In this document: piece by piece, positions 1-9,114 of the stretch
How the letters are laid out: every line of letters begins with the position of its first letter
How positions within the stretch are numbered: position 1 is the first letter of the stretch
Assembly: GCA_019637555.1 (NCBI GenBank)
Contig: JAHBVK010000005.1
Coordinates: 94,328-158,327, forward strand
Length of the DNA: 64,000 nt
Reading direction: 5' to 3'
DNA from: Anaerolineae bacterium
Lineage (GTDB): Bacteria; Chloroflexota; Anaerolineae; Aggregatilineales; UBA2796
Position numbers and translations under genes: made by a program
Notes under the pieces: generated by a model
What the model saw: the letters and a program-made list of their open reading frames with translations, nothing else
Database searches by the model: none
Told to the model about the DNA's origin: nothing

Positions 1-618
1 TTGGGGTTGGCACTGCTGCTGAATAAACAATTCAGAGGACAGCGCTTGTTCCGCGCCATCTTCATCCTGCCTATGATCCTGGCACCCATCGTGATCGGCA
101 TCCAGTGGCGCTACCTGCTCTCCGGCAACTTCGGCATCATCAACTACGCGCTCACGGAGTTAGGCATCACCGCACCACGCTGGCTTTCCGACCCGAAACT
201 GGGCGGCTTTGTCCTTGTAATGGTGGACACGTGGACATGGGTTCCCTTTGTCACCTTGATCCTGCTGGCGGCGATGCAGCAGATTCCGCAAGAGGTGTTA
301 GAAGCCGCTGAGGTCGATGGGGCGACGTGGTGGGCGCGGGTCTACCACATCGTGCTGCCGCTGCTGCGCCCTGCTACCATCATGGTCTTGCTGCTGCGAA
401 GTACCGAAGTCTTCCGCGCCTTTGATGTGCCTTACGTGCTGACGGGCGGCGGTCCCGGACGAACGACGGAAGTGCTAGGAATGCTGCTCTACCGTACTGC
501 TTTTAGCGAAGGAAACCTTGGTGTTGCCTCCGCGCTCTCCATCCTGATCGGTGTGATCGGCATGGTGATCGGCACTGTTGTCATACGCTTCATCCGTACC
601 GATACCCGCATGTTCTAA
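1..618 (+). CDS. Sugar ABC transporter permease, MalF type (5' end outside window)
   Basis: Integral membrane permease of a carbohydrate uptake ABC transporter (binding-protein-dependent inner membrane component family). About 205 residues are visible with several hydrophobic segments. The EAA loop that docks on the ATPase is clear (EAAEVDGATWWARVYHIVLP, about residues 99-118). Family members are usually near 290 residues, so the first membrane helix and N-terminus lie to the left of the window; the TTG at base 1 is not a true start. It is followed directly by a MalG-type permease, so the two probably form the heterodimeric channel. No ATPase gene is seen nearby, so a shared MsmK-type ATPase is likely (inference). 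Confidence 0.9.
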   Translation: MGLALLLNKQFRGQRLFRAIFILPMILAPIVIGIQWRYLLSGNFGIINYALTELGITAPRWLSDPKLGGFVLVMVDTWTWVPFVTLILLAAMQQIPQEVLEAAEVDGATWWARVYHIVLPLLRPATIMVLLLRSTEVFRAFDVPYVLTGGGPGRTTEVLGMLLYRTAFSEGNLGVASALSILIGVIGMVIGTVVIRFIRTDTRMF

Positions 619-643
619 GTGTGGCTGGTTAGCGAGTTTAATC

Positions 644-1549
644 ATGACTGCAATAGCTCAGAGTAGACCACAGATAAAAATGCCCAGCATCGGCGCACCG
701 CGACGACGCATTGGCGACGCGCTGTTTTACGTCGTGCTCCTGATCATCGCGCTGATCGACATTTTCCCGCTGCTGTGGATCGCGCTGAGTTCGTTCAAGA
801 CCCAGTTAGAAATCTTCAAGATGCCACCCACTGTTTTCCCGGAGCAATTCACGTGGGCAAACTATGCGGATGCGCTAGCACTGCTGCCGCCGGGGCAGCA
901 ACCTGTTTCGGATATTCCATCTGGATTGCTCAACTCGGTGATCATTTCCGTAGTCACCACCGTGCTGCTGTTGATCATCAGCGCGATGGCTGGTTACGCT
1001 TTCGGTAGGATCAACTTTCCGGGCAGACGCACGCTGCTCTTTGTGCTGCTTAGTTTGCGAATGCTGCCGGGCATCGTGTTGGTGGTGCCGCTGTTCATGC
1101 TGGCGACTCAACTGCGGATGTTCGATACCCGTCCGCTGCTGATCATCGTCTATACGGCGTTCAACTTACCGTTTTCCGTCTGGCTGCTCTCGGTCTTCTT
1201 TCAGGAAGTGCCGCAAGACCTAGATGATGCTGCGCGGGTGGACGGCTGCACCAAGTTGTCGCTGCTCTATCACATTTACATACCGCTGTCGCTGCCAGCA
1301 CTGGCGACCATCGGTATTCTAGGCTTCATGGCGGCGTGGAACGAATTCCTGTTCGCCGTAACACTGACATCATCCATCGCTGCCAAAACGACACCCGTCG
1401 CACTGGCGTCGATGCAATCCGCCTTTGAAACGCGCTGGGCAGTGATGACGGCAGGCGCAGTTCTGGAGAGTATTCCCGCACTGCTGCTAGTGATCTTCGC
1501 TCAGCGCTACATCATTCAGGGGCTGACTTTTGGCGCTGTAAAGAGCTAG
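644..1549 (+). CDS. Sugar ABC transporter permease, MalG type
   Basis: Second permease of the carbohydrate transporter, 301 residues from the ATG at 644. The frame stays open upstream to 578, but that extension overlaps the preceding gene and has no family character, whereas the start at 644 gives the normal MalG layout: a basic cytoplasmic N-terminus (PRRRIGD), then six hydrophobic segments. The EAA loop reads DDAARVDGCTKLSLLYHIYI. It lies 25 bases after the MalF-type gene and 44 bases before the nucleoside hydrolase, so it is likely co-transcribed. The substrate is not readable from sequence; the downstream enzymes suggest a riboside or other glycoside. Confidence 0.92.
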   Translation: MTAIAQSRPQIKMPSIGAPRRRIGDALFYVVLLIIALIDIFPLLWIALSSFKTQLEIFKMPPTVFPEQFTWANYADALALLPPGQQPVSDIPSGLLNSVIISVVTTVLLLIISAMAGYAFGRINFPGRRTLLFVLLSLRMLPGIVLVVPLFMLATQLRMFDTRPLLIIVYTAFNLPFSVWLLSVFFQEVPQDLDDAARVDGCTKLSLLYHIYIPLSLPALATIGILGFMAAWNEFLFAVTLTSSIAAKTTPVALASMQSAFETRWAVMTAGAVLESIPALLLVIFAQRYIIQGLTFGAVKS

Positions 1550-1593
1550 TTCTATAACGAGCAATTCGCTATTTAACTTCTGGATCAACAATC

Positions 1594-2571
1594 ATGAAAC
1601 GTATTATTCTGGACACCGACATCGGTACTGATGTCGATGATGCGATGGCGTTGACTCTGGTCGCGGCGTCGCCAGAATTCGAGGTTATCGGCGTTACCAC
1701 CGTTCATGCGGACGCGCCACTACGAGCGCGAATCGCACGGCGGTTACTACACATGGCGGGGCGCGACGATATTCGCGTGATCGCTGGCGCCAGCATCCCA
1801 CTGCAAATGCCGTTGCCGGAAAAATTCCACTGGATGCCGCGGCTGCGAGGACACGAGGGCAAAGGCATTCTGACCGAAGAAGAACTGATCCCCACTGCCG
1901 ACCTGCAAGCGACGGCAGATGATGCTGCGCAGTTTATCATCGAAGCGGCTGCCAAGTATCGCGGTGAACTTTCGCTTATTACCATTGGCGCACAGACCAA
2001 CGTGGCGCGGGCGTTACAGATCGAGCCGCGCCTCGCTGACTGGATACGCGAGATCACGGTAATGGGCGGGACTGTTGATACCGCGCGTTTCAACTGGGCA
2101 CCACTGCTAGAGACGAATCTGAATTGCGATCCGCTGGCTTCTGATCTGGTGTTCAGTTCGGGTATTCCGCTGACGCTAGTGCCAATGGAAACCACCACGC
2201 AGGTATTTCTGACCCCGCAGCAGCGTGCCGATATGCGTAGTTGGGGACATCCTCTCACCAATACGCTGGTCACGTTGATGGAAGAAATGCTGGAGAGTTT
2301 TTCCACACTTTCCGATGAACTCGGACTGCCTGCCGATTTCTATGAAGGACGCACCTTCATGCATGATCCGCTGGCGGTTTATACCAGTATGGCGACTCAA
2401 CTGATCAACGTGCGGCGTACACACGTCAACCTCGAAGTAATTGATCGCGTGGTGCGGACGATGCCCTACGCGGATCGGCAGCCGAACATACAAGTCTGCG
2501 AATGGGTGGAAGCAGCGCCGTTCGTGCAGTTCTGGCTGGAGCGCGTCCGAAAGCTGGTGACGGCAAACTAA
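1594..2571 (+). CDS. Nucleoside hydrolase (IU-NH family)
   Basis: Inosine-uridine nucleoside N-ribohydrolase family, 325 residues. These enzymes cleave the N-glycosidic bond of ribosides to base plus ribose, using a calcium ion. The calcium-binding N-terminal signature DTDIGTDVDDAMAL is at residues 7-20, a second conserved block (NLNCDPLASDLVF) is near residue 170-185, and the C-terminal HDP block that positions the catalytic site (FMHDPLAVYTSM) is near residue 254. Length matches the family (310-330). It sits between the sugar permeases and a DraG-fold hydrolase, with only one base between its TAA and the next ATG, suggesting coupled translation. The exact base specificity is unknown. Confidence 0.92.
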   Translation: MKRIILDTDIGTDVDDAMALTLVAASPEFEVIGVTTVHADAPLRARIARRLLHMAGRDDIRVIAGASIPLQMPLPEKFHWMPRLRGHEGKGILTEEELIPTADLQATADDAAQFIIEAAAKYRGELSLITIGAQTNVARALQIEPRLADWIREITVMGGTVDTARFNWAPLLETNLNCDPLASDLVFSSGIPLTLVPMETTTQVFLTPQQRADMRSWGHPLTNTLVTLMEEMLESFSTLSDELGLPADFYEGRTFMHDPLAVYTSMATQLINVRRTHVNLEVIDRVVRTMPYADRQPNIQVCEWVEAAPFVQFWLERVRKLVTAN

Positions 2572-2572
2572 G

Positions 2573-4678
2573 ATGACGGTACTACCACTTGACTACGCGG
2601 AGCGCGTCTACGCGGGCGTGCTTGGCAAAATGATCGGCGTGTACTTAGGACGTCCGTTTGAAGGCTGGACCCATGAACGGATCATGCAGGAGCTTGGCGA
2701 GATCACTTATTACGTTCATGATAAGTTCAAGCGCCCGCTAATCGTCACCGATGATGATCTCTCCGGCACGTTTGGCTTTCTACGCGCCATGTCTGATTAC
2801 GGCAATAACCCTGATCTGACGCCCGCACAGATCGGGCAAACGTGGCTCAACTATCTGGTCGAAGAACGCGCCACTTTGTGGTGGGGTGGTTTCGGCAACT
2901 CCACCGAACACACCGCTTACTTGCGGCTCAAAAACGGCATCACGGCACCTGCCAGCGGATCGGCAGCCACTAATGGCAAGATCGTGTCCGAGCAGATCGG
3001 CGCACAGATCTTCATCGATGGTTGGGCGATGCTTGCTCCCGGCGATCCTGAACGCGCTGCTGATTACGCCCGTCGCGCTGCCTCCGTCAGTCACGACGGT
3101 GAGGCGATCTACGGCGCACAGGTAATTGCCGCGATGGAAGCGTTGGCATTCGTCGAGTCCGACATCAATACATTGATCGACGGCGCGGTGCGCTTGATCC
3201 CGCGTGATTCACTGGTCTACCGCCTGATCATGGATGTACGAGGTTGGCACGCCGCTGATTCCGCTGACGATTGGAAGCAGACGCGATCCCTGATCGCGGC
3301 ACATTACGGTTACGACAAATACACGGGTGTCTGCCACATCGTTCCCAACCACGCACTGATCATCCTGAGTTTGCTCTATGGCGGTGGTGAGTTCCAGAAA
3401 TCGCTGCTGATCGCGAACACCAGTGGTTGGGATACCGATTGCAATTCCGGCAACGTCGGCTGCCTACTCGGTATTCGCGGCGGACTGGCTACCTTCGAGC
3501 AAGATGGAGTCGATTGGCGCACACCCGTTGCAGATCGGTTGTATATCTCAACGGCGGAAGGTGGACGCACGATCACTGATGCGGTCACGGAAGCCTATCA
3601 GATCATCAATATGGGCAGGGCGCTGCATGGTGAGTCTCCGCTACAACCAAAAAACGGCGCACGTTTCCACTTTGAGCAAGCGGGCGCGGTGCAGGGATTT
3701 CGTGCGGATGAAGGGGCGTCGATCCGTAACGTGGCTGGTCATAGCGGCAGCGGATCGCGCAGTTTGTGCATTGACTATCATAGCGCCGGTAATGTCGCGC
3801 GAATTTTCACGCCGACCTTTGCGCCGCCTGATGTCGGTGCGCTACCGCCTTATGCGCTGATAGCCGCGCCGTCCCTGTACGCAGGGCAGATGATCAGAGC
3901 AGAAGTGCAAGCGGATGAGACCAACAATGGCGCGCTAGAAGTCCGTTTGCAGGCGCAAATTTATGGCGCTACGGATCACTTGTCACCGTTGGCAGGTGCA
4001 GAACAAACCATTCAGCCCGGTCAACGGATCACGCTGGAATGGCAGATCGAAGATACCTGCGGCGCTCCAATCGCTGAGATCGGTCTGGAAGTGAAGGGTA
4101 ATCAGGCTGGTCGTCTGTACCTCGATTATCTGACGTGGCAGGGGTCTCCTCAAGTGACGCTGACCCGCCCCGATCACGGCGGATTGCAGTGGCATCGAGC
4201 GTGGGCTAACGCTATTGATCACTTTGAGCCAACGTGGGGCGAAGCCTTTCGTCTCGCTCATGATAGCGGACGCGGCATGATCATTCAGGGATCACGGGAG
4301 TGGCAAGATTACGAAATGCAGTCAGTGATCACGCCGCACTTCGCCAGCAGCGTCGGAATCGCTGCTCGAGTACAGGGTTTAGAGCGCTATTATGCGCTGC
4401 TACTAGTTAACCCCGATATGATCCGTTTGGTCAAAATGCTGGATGGCGAAACAGTGTTGGCGGAAGAGCCGTTCGAGTGGCGGGAAGAAGCTAGCTACGC
4501 ACTCAAACTACGCCTCAATGGTAGTCACCTTCAGGCATTCATCGATTCTAAACTGGTCTTTGATATTCACGACAATGAACCACTATGCGGTGGTGGCGTT
4601 GCCTTTGTCTGCGAACTGGGCAGCCTCTCCAGCAATGCCATCAGCGTACAACCTACTAAGGAGTCAGAGCAGCAATGA
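2573..4678 (+). CDS. ADP-ribosylglycohydrolase-fold enzyme with C-terminal carbohydrate-binding-like domains
   Basis: A 701-residue protein. Residues about 5-350 match the ADP-ribosylglycohydrolase (DraG/ARH) family, which uses a binuclear metal centre to cleave ADP-ribosyl or related ribosyl bonds. The first metal motif TDDD is at residues 59-62, a histidine-aspartate block (SHDGEAIYGA) at about 173-182, and the second motif GWDTDCNSGNVG at 285-296 with Asp287 and Asp289. Residues about 360-700 form beta-rich segments resembling a galactose-binding-like module followed by a concanavalin/laminin-G-like module (assigned by pattern only). That C-terminal half is absent from DraG itself. It shares an ATGA overlap with the next gene, so they are translationally coupled. 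No signal peptide is visible, suggesting a cytoplasmic location. Confidence 0.85.
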   Translation: MTVLPLDYAERVYAGVLGKMIGVYLGRPFEGWTHERIMQELGEITYYVHDKFKRPLIVTDDDLSGTFGFLRAMSDYGNNPDLTPAQIGQTWLNYLVEERATLWWGGFGNSTEHTAYLRLKNGITAPASGSAATNGKIVSEQIGAQIFIDGWAMLAPGDPERAADYARRAASVSHDGEAIYGAQVIAAMEALAFVESDINTLIDGAVRLIPRDSLVYRLIMDVRGWHAADSADDWKQTRSLIAAHYGYDKYTGVCHIVPNHALIILSLLYGGGEFQKSLLIANTSGWDTDCNSGNVGCLLGIRGGLATFEQDGVDWRTPVADRLYISTAEGGRTITDAVTEAYQIINMGRALHGESPLQPKNGARFHFEQAGAVQGFRADEGASIRNVAGHSGSGSRSLCIDYHSAGNVARIFTPTFAPPDVGALPPYALIAAPSLYAGQMIRAEVQADETNNGALEVRLQAQIYGATDHLSPLAGAEQTIQPGQRITLEWQIEDTCGAPIAEIGLEVKGNQAGRLYLDYLTWQGSPQVTLTRPDHGGLQWHRAWANAIDHFEPTWGEAFRLAHDSGRGMIIQGSREWQDYEMQSVITPHFASSVGIAARVQGLERYYALLLVNPDMIRLVKMLDGETVLAEEPFEWREEASYALKLRLNGSHLQAFIDSKLVFDIHDNEPLCGGGVAFVCELGSLSSNAISVQPTKESEQQ

Positions 4679-6819
4679 CAACCAGCGCAACGGTGCAAGT
4701 GACGCCAGACGGTTTGCTGATCGGCGGCGAACTGATGCCGCTGTACAGTGGCAGTGTGCATTATTGGCGGCACGAGCGCAAAGATTGGGACAATGTGCTG
4801 GCAAATGTGCGCCAGATGGGTTATCGTTTCCTCGATACTTACTTCCCATGGACAGTACACGAGATCGAGCGTGGGCGCTTCGACTTCGGGGAGATCGATC
4901 CGCGTAAAGATGTCGCCGCTTTTCTAGAAGCGTGCCGCAATGCCGGTTTGTACGTGCTGGCGCGTCCGGGTCCACACATCAACGCGGAACTGCCGACTAT
5001 CGGATTTCCGCCGCGAGTGCTGGACAATCCGGCGGTTCAATCGCTAACGGCGACTGGCGCACCAGCCGTGATCCCTGTTGTTAACACGCCGTTCATCGCG
5101 CCGAGCTACGCCAGTGAAGCATTTTATGAGGAGGTGGGAGTCTATTTCGATGCACTCGCACCGATCCTCAAGGAACATCTCTATCCGGCGGGCATGATCG
5201 TGGCGGTGCAAGCAGATAACGAGATGTCGTTCTGCTTCCGAATGCGCTGCTACGACCTTGACTATAATGCGGATGCGGTGGCGCTGTATCAGCGTTGGCT
5301 GGCGGAAAAATATAGTGATCTTGCCGAACTGAATAGAGCTTACGGCACCTCTTATGCCACTTTCGCTGAGATCGACGCTCCCCGCGAGTTCAACGCCAGT
5401 CGCCGCGCCGACTTGCCGTATTACCTAGATTGGGCGGAGTTTCAGGAATACTACATTCACTACGGGCTAAATCGTGTCCGCGTGATGCTGCAAGAGCGCG
5501 GCTTAACGGGCGTGCCTTACTACCACAACTATCCCACCTTTTACCCTGAAGCGCCGTTCCGCATGGCGGCATTAGAAAAGGATTTCGACATCGCGGGTGT
5601 AGATGCCTATCCGCGAGTGTCGCAGTATCCCGCCGTCAAACGGGGATCGCAGTTCACCTCGACGATGAGCCGCTTGCCTTTCATCCCAGAGTTCGGATCG
5701 GGCGTGTGGGCTTGGTACCGCCCATTGAGCGTAGAAGATCAGCGGTTCAATATGCGTGCCACGTTCATGCACGGCATCCGTGCGATCAACTATTACATGC
5801 TGGCGGATCGGGATCGCTGGCTGAACTGCCCATTACTCAACGATGGCACGCCGCGCCCTGATCATTTCGCGGTACATCAAACATGGAATGAGCAGCTTCA
5901 GCGCTTGCGCTGGCACAAACTACGCCCGCAGCGCGATGTGCTGATCCTAACACCGCGCATCTACGAGCAGCTTCGCTACGTCGCCATTGACGCGGGTATC
6001 CCCTATGACTGGATATTTTCGTTCTACGTGCCCTTGCCTAACGATCTATTTGCGTCGGAGCAAACTTTCGGCGGGCGCGACCTGATCCAGTTGCAGTTGC
6101 CAGCGTGGATCACGGCGCTGCGGCAGGCGCTGGAAACGTTGGGGGTTCCCTATGCGCTCGGTGATAGCGATATTCCGCTGACAAAACTTCAAGATTATGC
6201 GGCGGTGGTCGTACCAACATTTGAGTGGATCGATGCCGCGCTGTTGGACAAGCTGGATCGCTATGCACAGGCAGGCGGACACGTGATCTGCGGACCGCGA
6301 CTGCCAGCACAGGATGTGTATGGTCAGCCACTGAATCACTGGAACATGCCAGCCGCCGAAGTGAGCGGACAGCGCATCCAACTTGGCGCAGACTTATGGC
6401 TCAACGATGCCGACCTGTGGCAGCACTCCAGCGATCAAACTGCACTGGCGCCATTTGCGACGCAAATCCAGCGTGATCAGGGTGATGTGACGCTAATCAC
6501 AGGCGCTTTGCCAACGGTTGGTGAAGTTGAGGCAACAGCATACAGCCATTACGCAGCGGTGCTGCTGCCGATCTTGCAGCAACTTGGCATTGTTCAACGC
6601 TGGCACTCGGACAATCCGGCATTGGATGTCACGGTCTTTGAGGGTGAAGGGCGGCGTGTGGTCTGCGTGGCTAACGCAACCGCGACAATACAACAGGGCG
6701 AGATCAGCGTTCCTGAAGCGGCAACGTGGCGCGATATTGATACGCAGCAGCAAAGTAGTGGAACGCTCAAGGTGAAAATGGATGCATGGGCGATCAAAAT
6801 CTGGGAGATTTCGGCATGA
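4675..6819 (+). CDS. Clan GH-A glycoside hydrolase, GH35/GH42-like beta-galactosidase
   Basis: A 714-residue TIM-barrel glycosidase. The N-terminal barrel shows RPGPHINAE (residues 97-105), the GH35-like strand motif. The putative acid/base Glu183 lies in VQADNE and the putative nucleophile Glu339 in FIPEFGSG, the two carboxylates expected for retaining clan-A enzymes. Residues about 400-600 resemble the trimerisation/glutamine-amidotransferase-like domain of GH42 enzymes, followed by a short beta domain. No signal peptide is seen, so it likely acts on imported oligosaccharides or glycosides. It overlaps the previous gene by ATGA and the following one likewise. GH family assignment between 35 and 42 is uncertain; beta-galactosidase activity is inferred from family. 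Confidence 0.85.
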   Translation: MTTSATVQVTPDGLLIGGELMPLYSGSVHYWRHERKDWDNVLANVRQMGYRFLDTYFPWTVHEIERGRFDFGEIDPRKDVAAFLEACRNAGLYVLARPGPHINAELPTIGFPPRVLDNPAVQSLTATGAPAVIPVVNTPFIAPSYASEAFYEEVGVYFDALAPILKEHLYPAGMIVAVQADNEMSFCFRMRCYDLDYNADAVALYQRWLAEKYSDLAELNRAYGTSYATFAEIDAPREFNASRRADLPYYLDWAEFQEYYIHYGLNRVRVMLQERGLTGVPYYHNYPTFYPEAPFRMAALEKDFDIAGVDAYPRVSQYPAVKRGSQFTSTMSRLPFIPEFGSGVWAWYRPLSVEDQRFNMRATFMHGIRAINYYMLADRDRWLNCPLLNDGTPRPDHFAVHQTWNEQLQRLRWHKLRPQRDVLILTPRIYEQLRYVAIDAGIPYDWIFSFYVPLPNDLFASEQTFGGRDLIQLQLPAWITALRQALETLGVPYALGDSDIPLTKLQDYAAVVVPTFEWIDAALLDKLDRYAQAGGHVICGPRLPAQDVYGQPLNHWNMPAAEVSGQRIQLGADLWLNDADLWQHSSDQTALAPFATQIQRDQGDVTLITGALPTVGEVEATAYSHYAAVLLPILQQLGIVQRWHSDNPALDVTVFEGEGRRVVCVANATATIQQGEISVPEAATWRDIDTQQQSSGTLKVKMDAWAIKIWEISA

Positions 6820-7631
6820 CGACGGTACACAACAACGCAGCAAATGACATCACTGCTAAGAAACCCAGCAGTGTGCTTGGCATCATCGCGCCGGATACCC
6901 GCGTTTTCAATCTCGATCCGCTGCAATGGCAGCGCTGGTTCGATTTGCTGTTCAAACCATTACGCACGGCTGATGGCTTGTATCTGCTGCATGACGAAGG
7001 TCGGCTATTGGGTGTCACGCCTCATTACGCACGACATAAGCTTCAAGTACCCGATGTGATCGCTGATCCAGCGGAACTGGCGAAGCAATTGTATCAGCAG
7101 TGGGGACGTGGACCGGTGGCGATTGTGGATCGGCAGTCGCTGCGGAATTGGTTCGACCAATTTCAGCGTGAGTTCAGCGCCGATGATGATATTTTCTCGC
7201 TGCTGCTTAAAGCGAAAGACCTGTATCTGGAAGCATCGGGGCTAACCCTGTTTCCCAATCCCATCGGCGGTTGGGCAGATGTCGCGCCGGAGTTCATCTC
7301 CACCGTCACGCGATCTCTCGCGCCAGCGGATACGCCGTGCTCAGTGGTATTCGCTGCTTACGATGGGACGGAACTATGGGCGAGTGTGCTGCTTGGCTTT
7401 GAGAATGGTTTTCTGAAAGCCCTGACGACGCTGCCAATGGGGTACGATGTCGACTGGCACAGTGATTATCAGCGGCTGTTACCCCTTGCTGCAGACTTAT
7501 ATGCACCCGCTGTTGCTGGAATCTTCTGCCAGCGCGAAACCCTGACCAAGTTAGGCATCAGCCCGCAAAGCTGGTCGCAATGGCTGGCGGCAATTCAGCG
7601 TAAAGAAGTGATCTACGTCAGTAGTCGGTAG
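6816..7631 (+). CDS. Protein of unknown function in glycoside operon
   Basis: I do not recognise this 271-residue protein. The start at 6816 is chosen because its ATG overlaps the TGA of the glycosidase (ATGA), whereas the frame upstream to 6786 only reads into that gene. It is soluble, acidic and tryptophan-rich, without signal peptide or membrane segment; a block rich in Asp/Phe (FSADDDIFSLLLKAKDLY) lies near residue 120-140. It is probably an accessory or regulatory protein of the same operon. It is separated from the following flavoenzyme by 146 bases in which no gene is evident. Confidence 0.7.
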   Translation: MTTVHNNAANDITAKKPSSVLGIIAPDTRVFNLDPLQWQRWFDLLFKPLRTADGLYLLHDEGRLLGVTPHYARHKLQVPDVIADPAELAKQLYQQWGRGPVAIVDRQSLRNWFDQFQREFSADDDIFSLLLKAKDLYLEASGLTLFPNPIGGWADVAPEFISTVTRSLAPADTPCSVVFAAYDGTELWASVLLGFENGFLKALTTLPMGYDVDWHSDYQRLLPLAADLYAPAVAGIFCQRETLTKLGISPQSWSQWLAAIQRKEVIYVSSR

Positions 7632-7777
7632 ATTCGCAGCAAGTCGATTCGCTGATGGTTGTTCGCCATCTCGCTCTACTGCTCGGATTTTGGTTGGCTG
7701 CATTTCAGGCGTGTTCCTGTTAGAGTCGGTACGCGAATCTAGATGCCGTTGCCTATTTCCCAAGAGCAGTGAGATAG

Positions 7778-9112
7778 ATGACTCAGCCAAAATTTCTTTC
7801 CAACCCAAGCGCCGAAGAAATGCCACGTTCTGCCGATGTGGTGATTATTGGCGGTGGTCCGGCGGGGACGGCGGCGCTGTGGGCGATTGAACGATTCGCG
7901 CCGGGAACGCGCACTGTCTTGATCGAGAAAAGTGATCAGTTAGGCGCGGGGAGTTCGCTGGCTTCGCTGGAAAACTTCCGCACCTGCTGGCCCGCCTTAT
8001 GTTTGGCGAGGCAACTGGCACGCAGTGTCGAAGTCTTTCACAACGCGGATGAATATTTAGGTGAAGGCGCAGCGGAAGCGATTGCTATCAAGCAGCAGGG
8101 CTATCTGTTCGTTGCGTTCAACGAACAACAGGCAGCGGGGTTGAAATCCGACGTACAGCGCCTGCACGAGATCGGGTTACCGCATATTGAATATCTTGAA
8201 GGCACAAAAGTCGCTGCTCGTTTCGGTTGGGTAGGCGAGAAAGTGATCGCCGTCAAGTACGATCCGACGGCGGGATGGCTGGACTCAAACGCCCTGATCT
8301 ACCGTTACGCAGCCAGCACACGATCCGCGCAAATCTTGTTAGGCATCGCGGACGTGCAAATCTGCGTGGAGAATGGGCGCGTAGTCGGCGTGCAGACGCC
8401 ACAGGGCAAGATCGCTACTGATAAAGTGTTGATCGCGGCGGGCGCGAGTTCTAAAGCAATCGGACGTACTGCTGGCGTGGAACTGCCGATCCTGCTGCGT
8501 CCACGCCAGAGCTTTACCACAGGTTGGCGACACGAAATGTTCCCTCCCGATGCGCCGATGATCATCAGCGCCGCTCCTCATCCGCATGTTCGACCGGAAG
8601 CGCGGGATGGTGCTATCTTCGCGTGGGAGTACAACTGGCAGAACAAGTATGCAGGCGCAGAATATGGCACGAATAGCCAGCACGACGCGATCACTGAGCC
8701 GTTATATCCAGTACAGCGTCTCAAAGATCCCCGCTTTCCCTCGATCACGCTGGCACTGCTGGCACGGCAGTTCGGGCACAAAGACGGCACGGGATTCGCT
8801 GATCCGCGCTACCTACGGGGTATCTCTCACAACATCGGTTATTACGTCTACCGTGATGAAAATGCGGCTTATCGGCTGGATGCAGAAGGCAACAAACAGC
8901 CTTATGACAGTGAACGCGCGATCATTGATGCGGTGCCGGACGTAGGCGGATTGTATATGTCGGTGGCGCACGTTGGGCACGGGATCATGAGTTCTCCCGC
9001 TGCCGGAGAGATCGCCGCAAGTAGGCTACTGGGATTGCCGCTGCCCGATCCGATCTTCGAGCAGTTCGGTCTGGCTGCAAATTGGGTGGAATATGACGAG
9101 GGCGTGCTTTAG
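7778..9112 (+). CDS. FAD-dependent oxidoreductase, DAO family
   Basis: A 444-residue flavoprotein. The dinucleotide-binding motif VVIIGGGPAGTAALWA lies at about residues 21-36, followed by an acidic strand end (TVLIEKS). The C-terminal part has the conserved second FAD contact (VGHGIMSSPAAGEIAAS, about residues 402-418). This matches the D-amino-acid/sarcosine/glycine oxidase-like superfamily that oxidises amines or hydroxy acids, with no visible signal peptide. It is the last gene of the plus-strand run and ends 3 bases before the convergent ABC operon. In this operon it may process an amine-bearing aglycone or an opened sugar (inference). Exact substrate unknown. Confidence 0.85.
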   Translation: MTQPKFLSNPSAEEMPRSADVVIIGGGPAGTAALWAIERFAPGTRTVLIEKSDQLGAGSSLASLENFRTCWPALCLARQLARSVEVFHNADEYLGEGAAEAIAIKQQGYLFVAFNEQQAAGLKSDVQRLHEIGLPHIEYLEGTKVAARFGWVGEKVIAVKYDPTAGWLDSNALIYRYAASTRSAQILLGIADVQICVENGRVVGVQTPQGKIATDKVLIAAGASSKAIGRTAGVELPILLRPRQSFTTGWRHEMFPPDAPMIISAAPHPHVRPEARDGAIFAWEYNWQNKYAGAEYGTNSQHDAITEPLYPVQRLKDPRFPSITLALLARQFGHKDGTGFADPRYLRGISHNIGYYVYRDENAAYRLDAEGNKQPYDSERAIIDAVPDVGGLYMSVAHVGHGIMSSPAAGEIAASRLLGLPLPDPIFEQFGLAANWVEYDEGVL

Positions 9113-9114
9113 TG

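Noticed and set aside
1704..2306. Open reading frame of 200 codons antisense to the nucleoside hydrolase
   Set aside because: Low-complexity Ser/Arg-rich translation with no motif; fully overlaps a well-supported gene, so it is a shadow frame.
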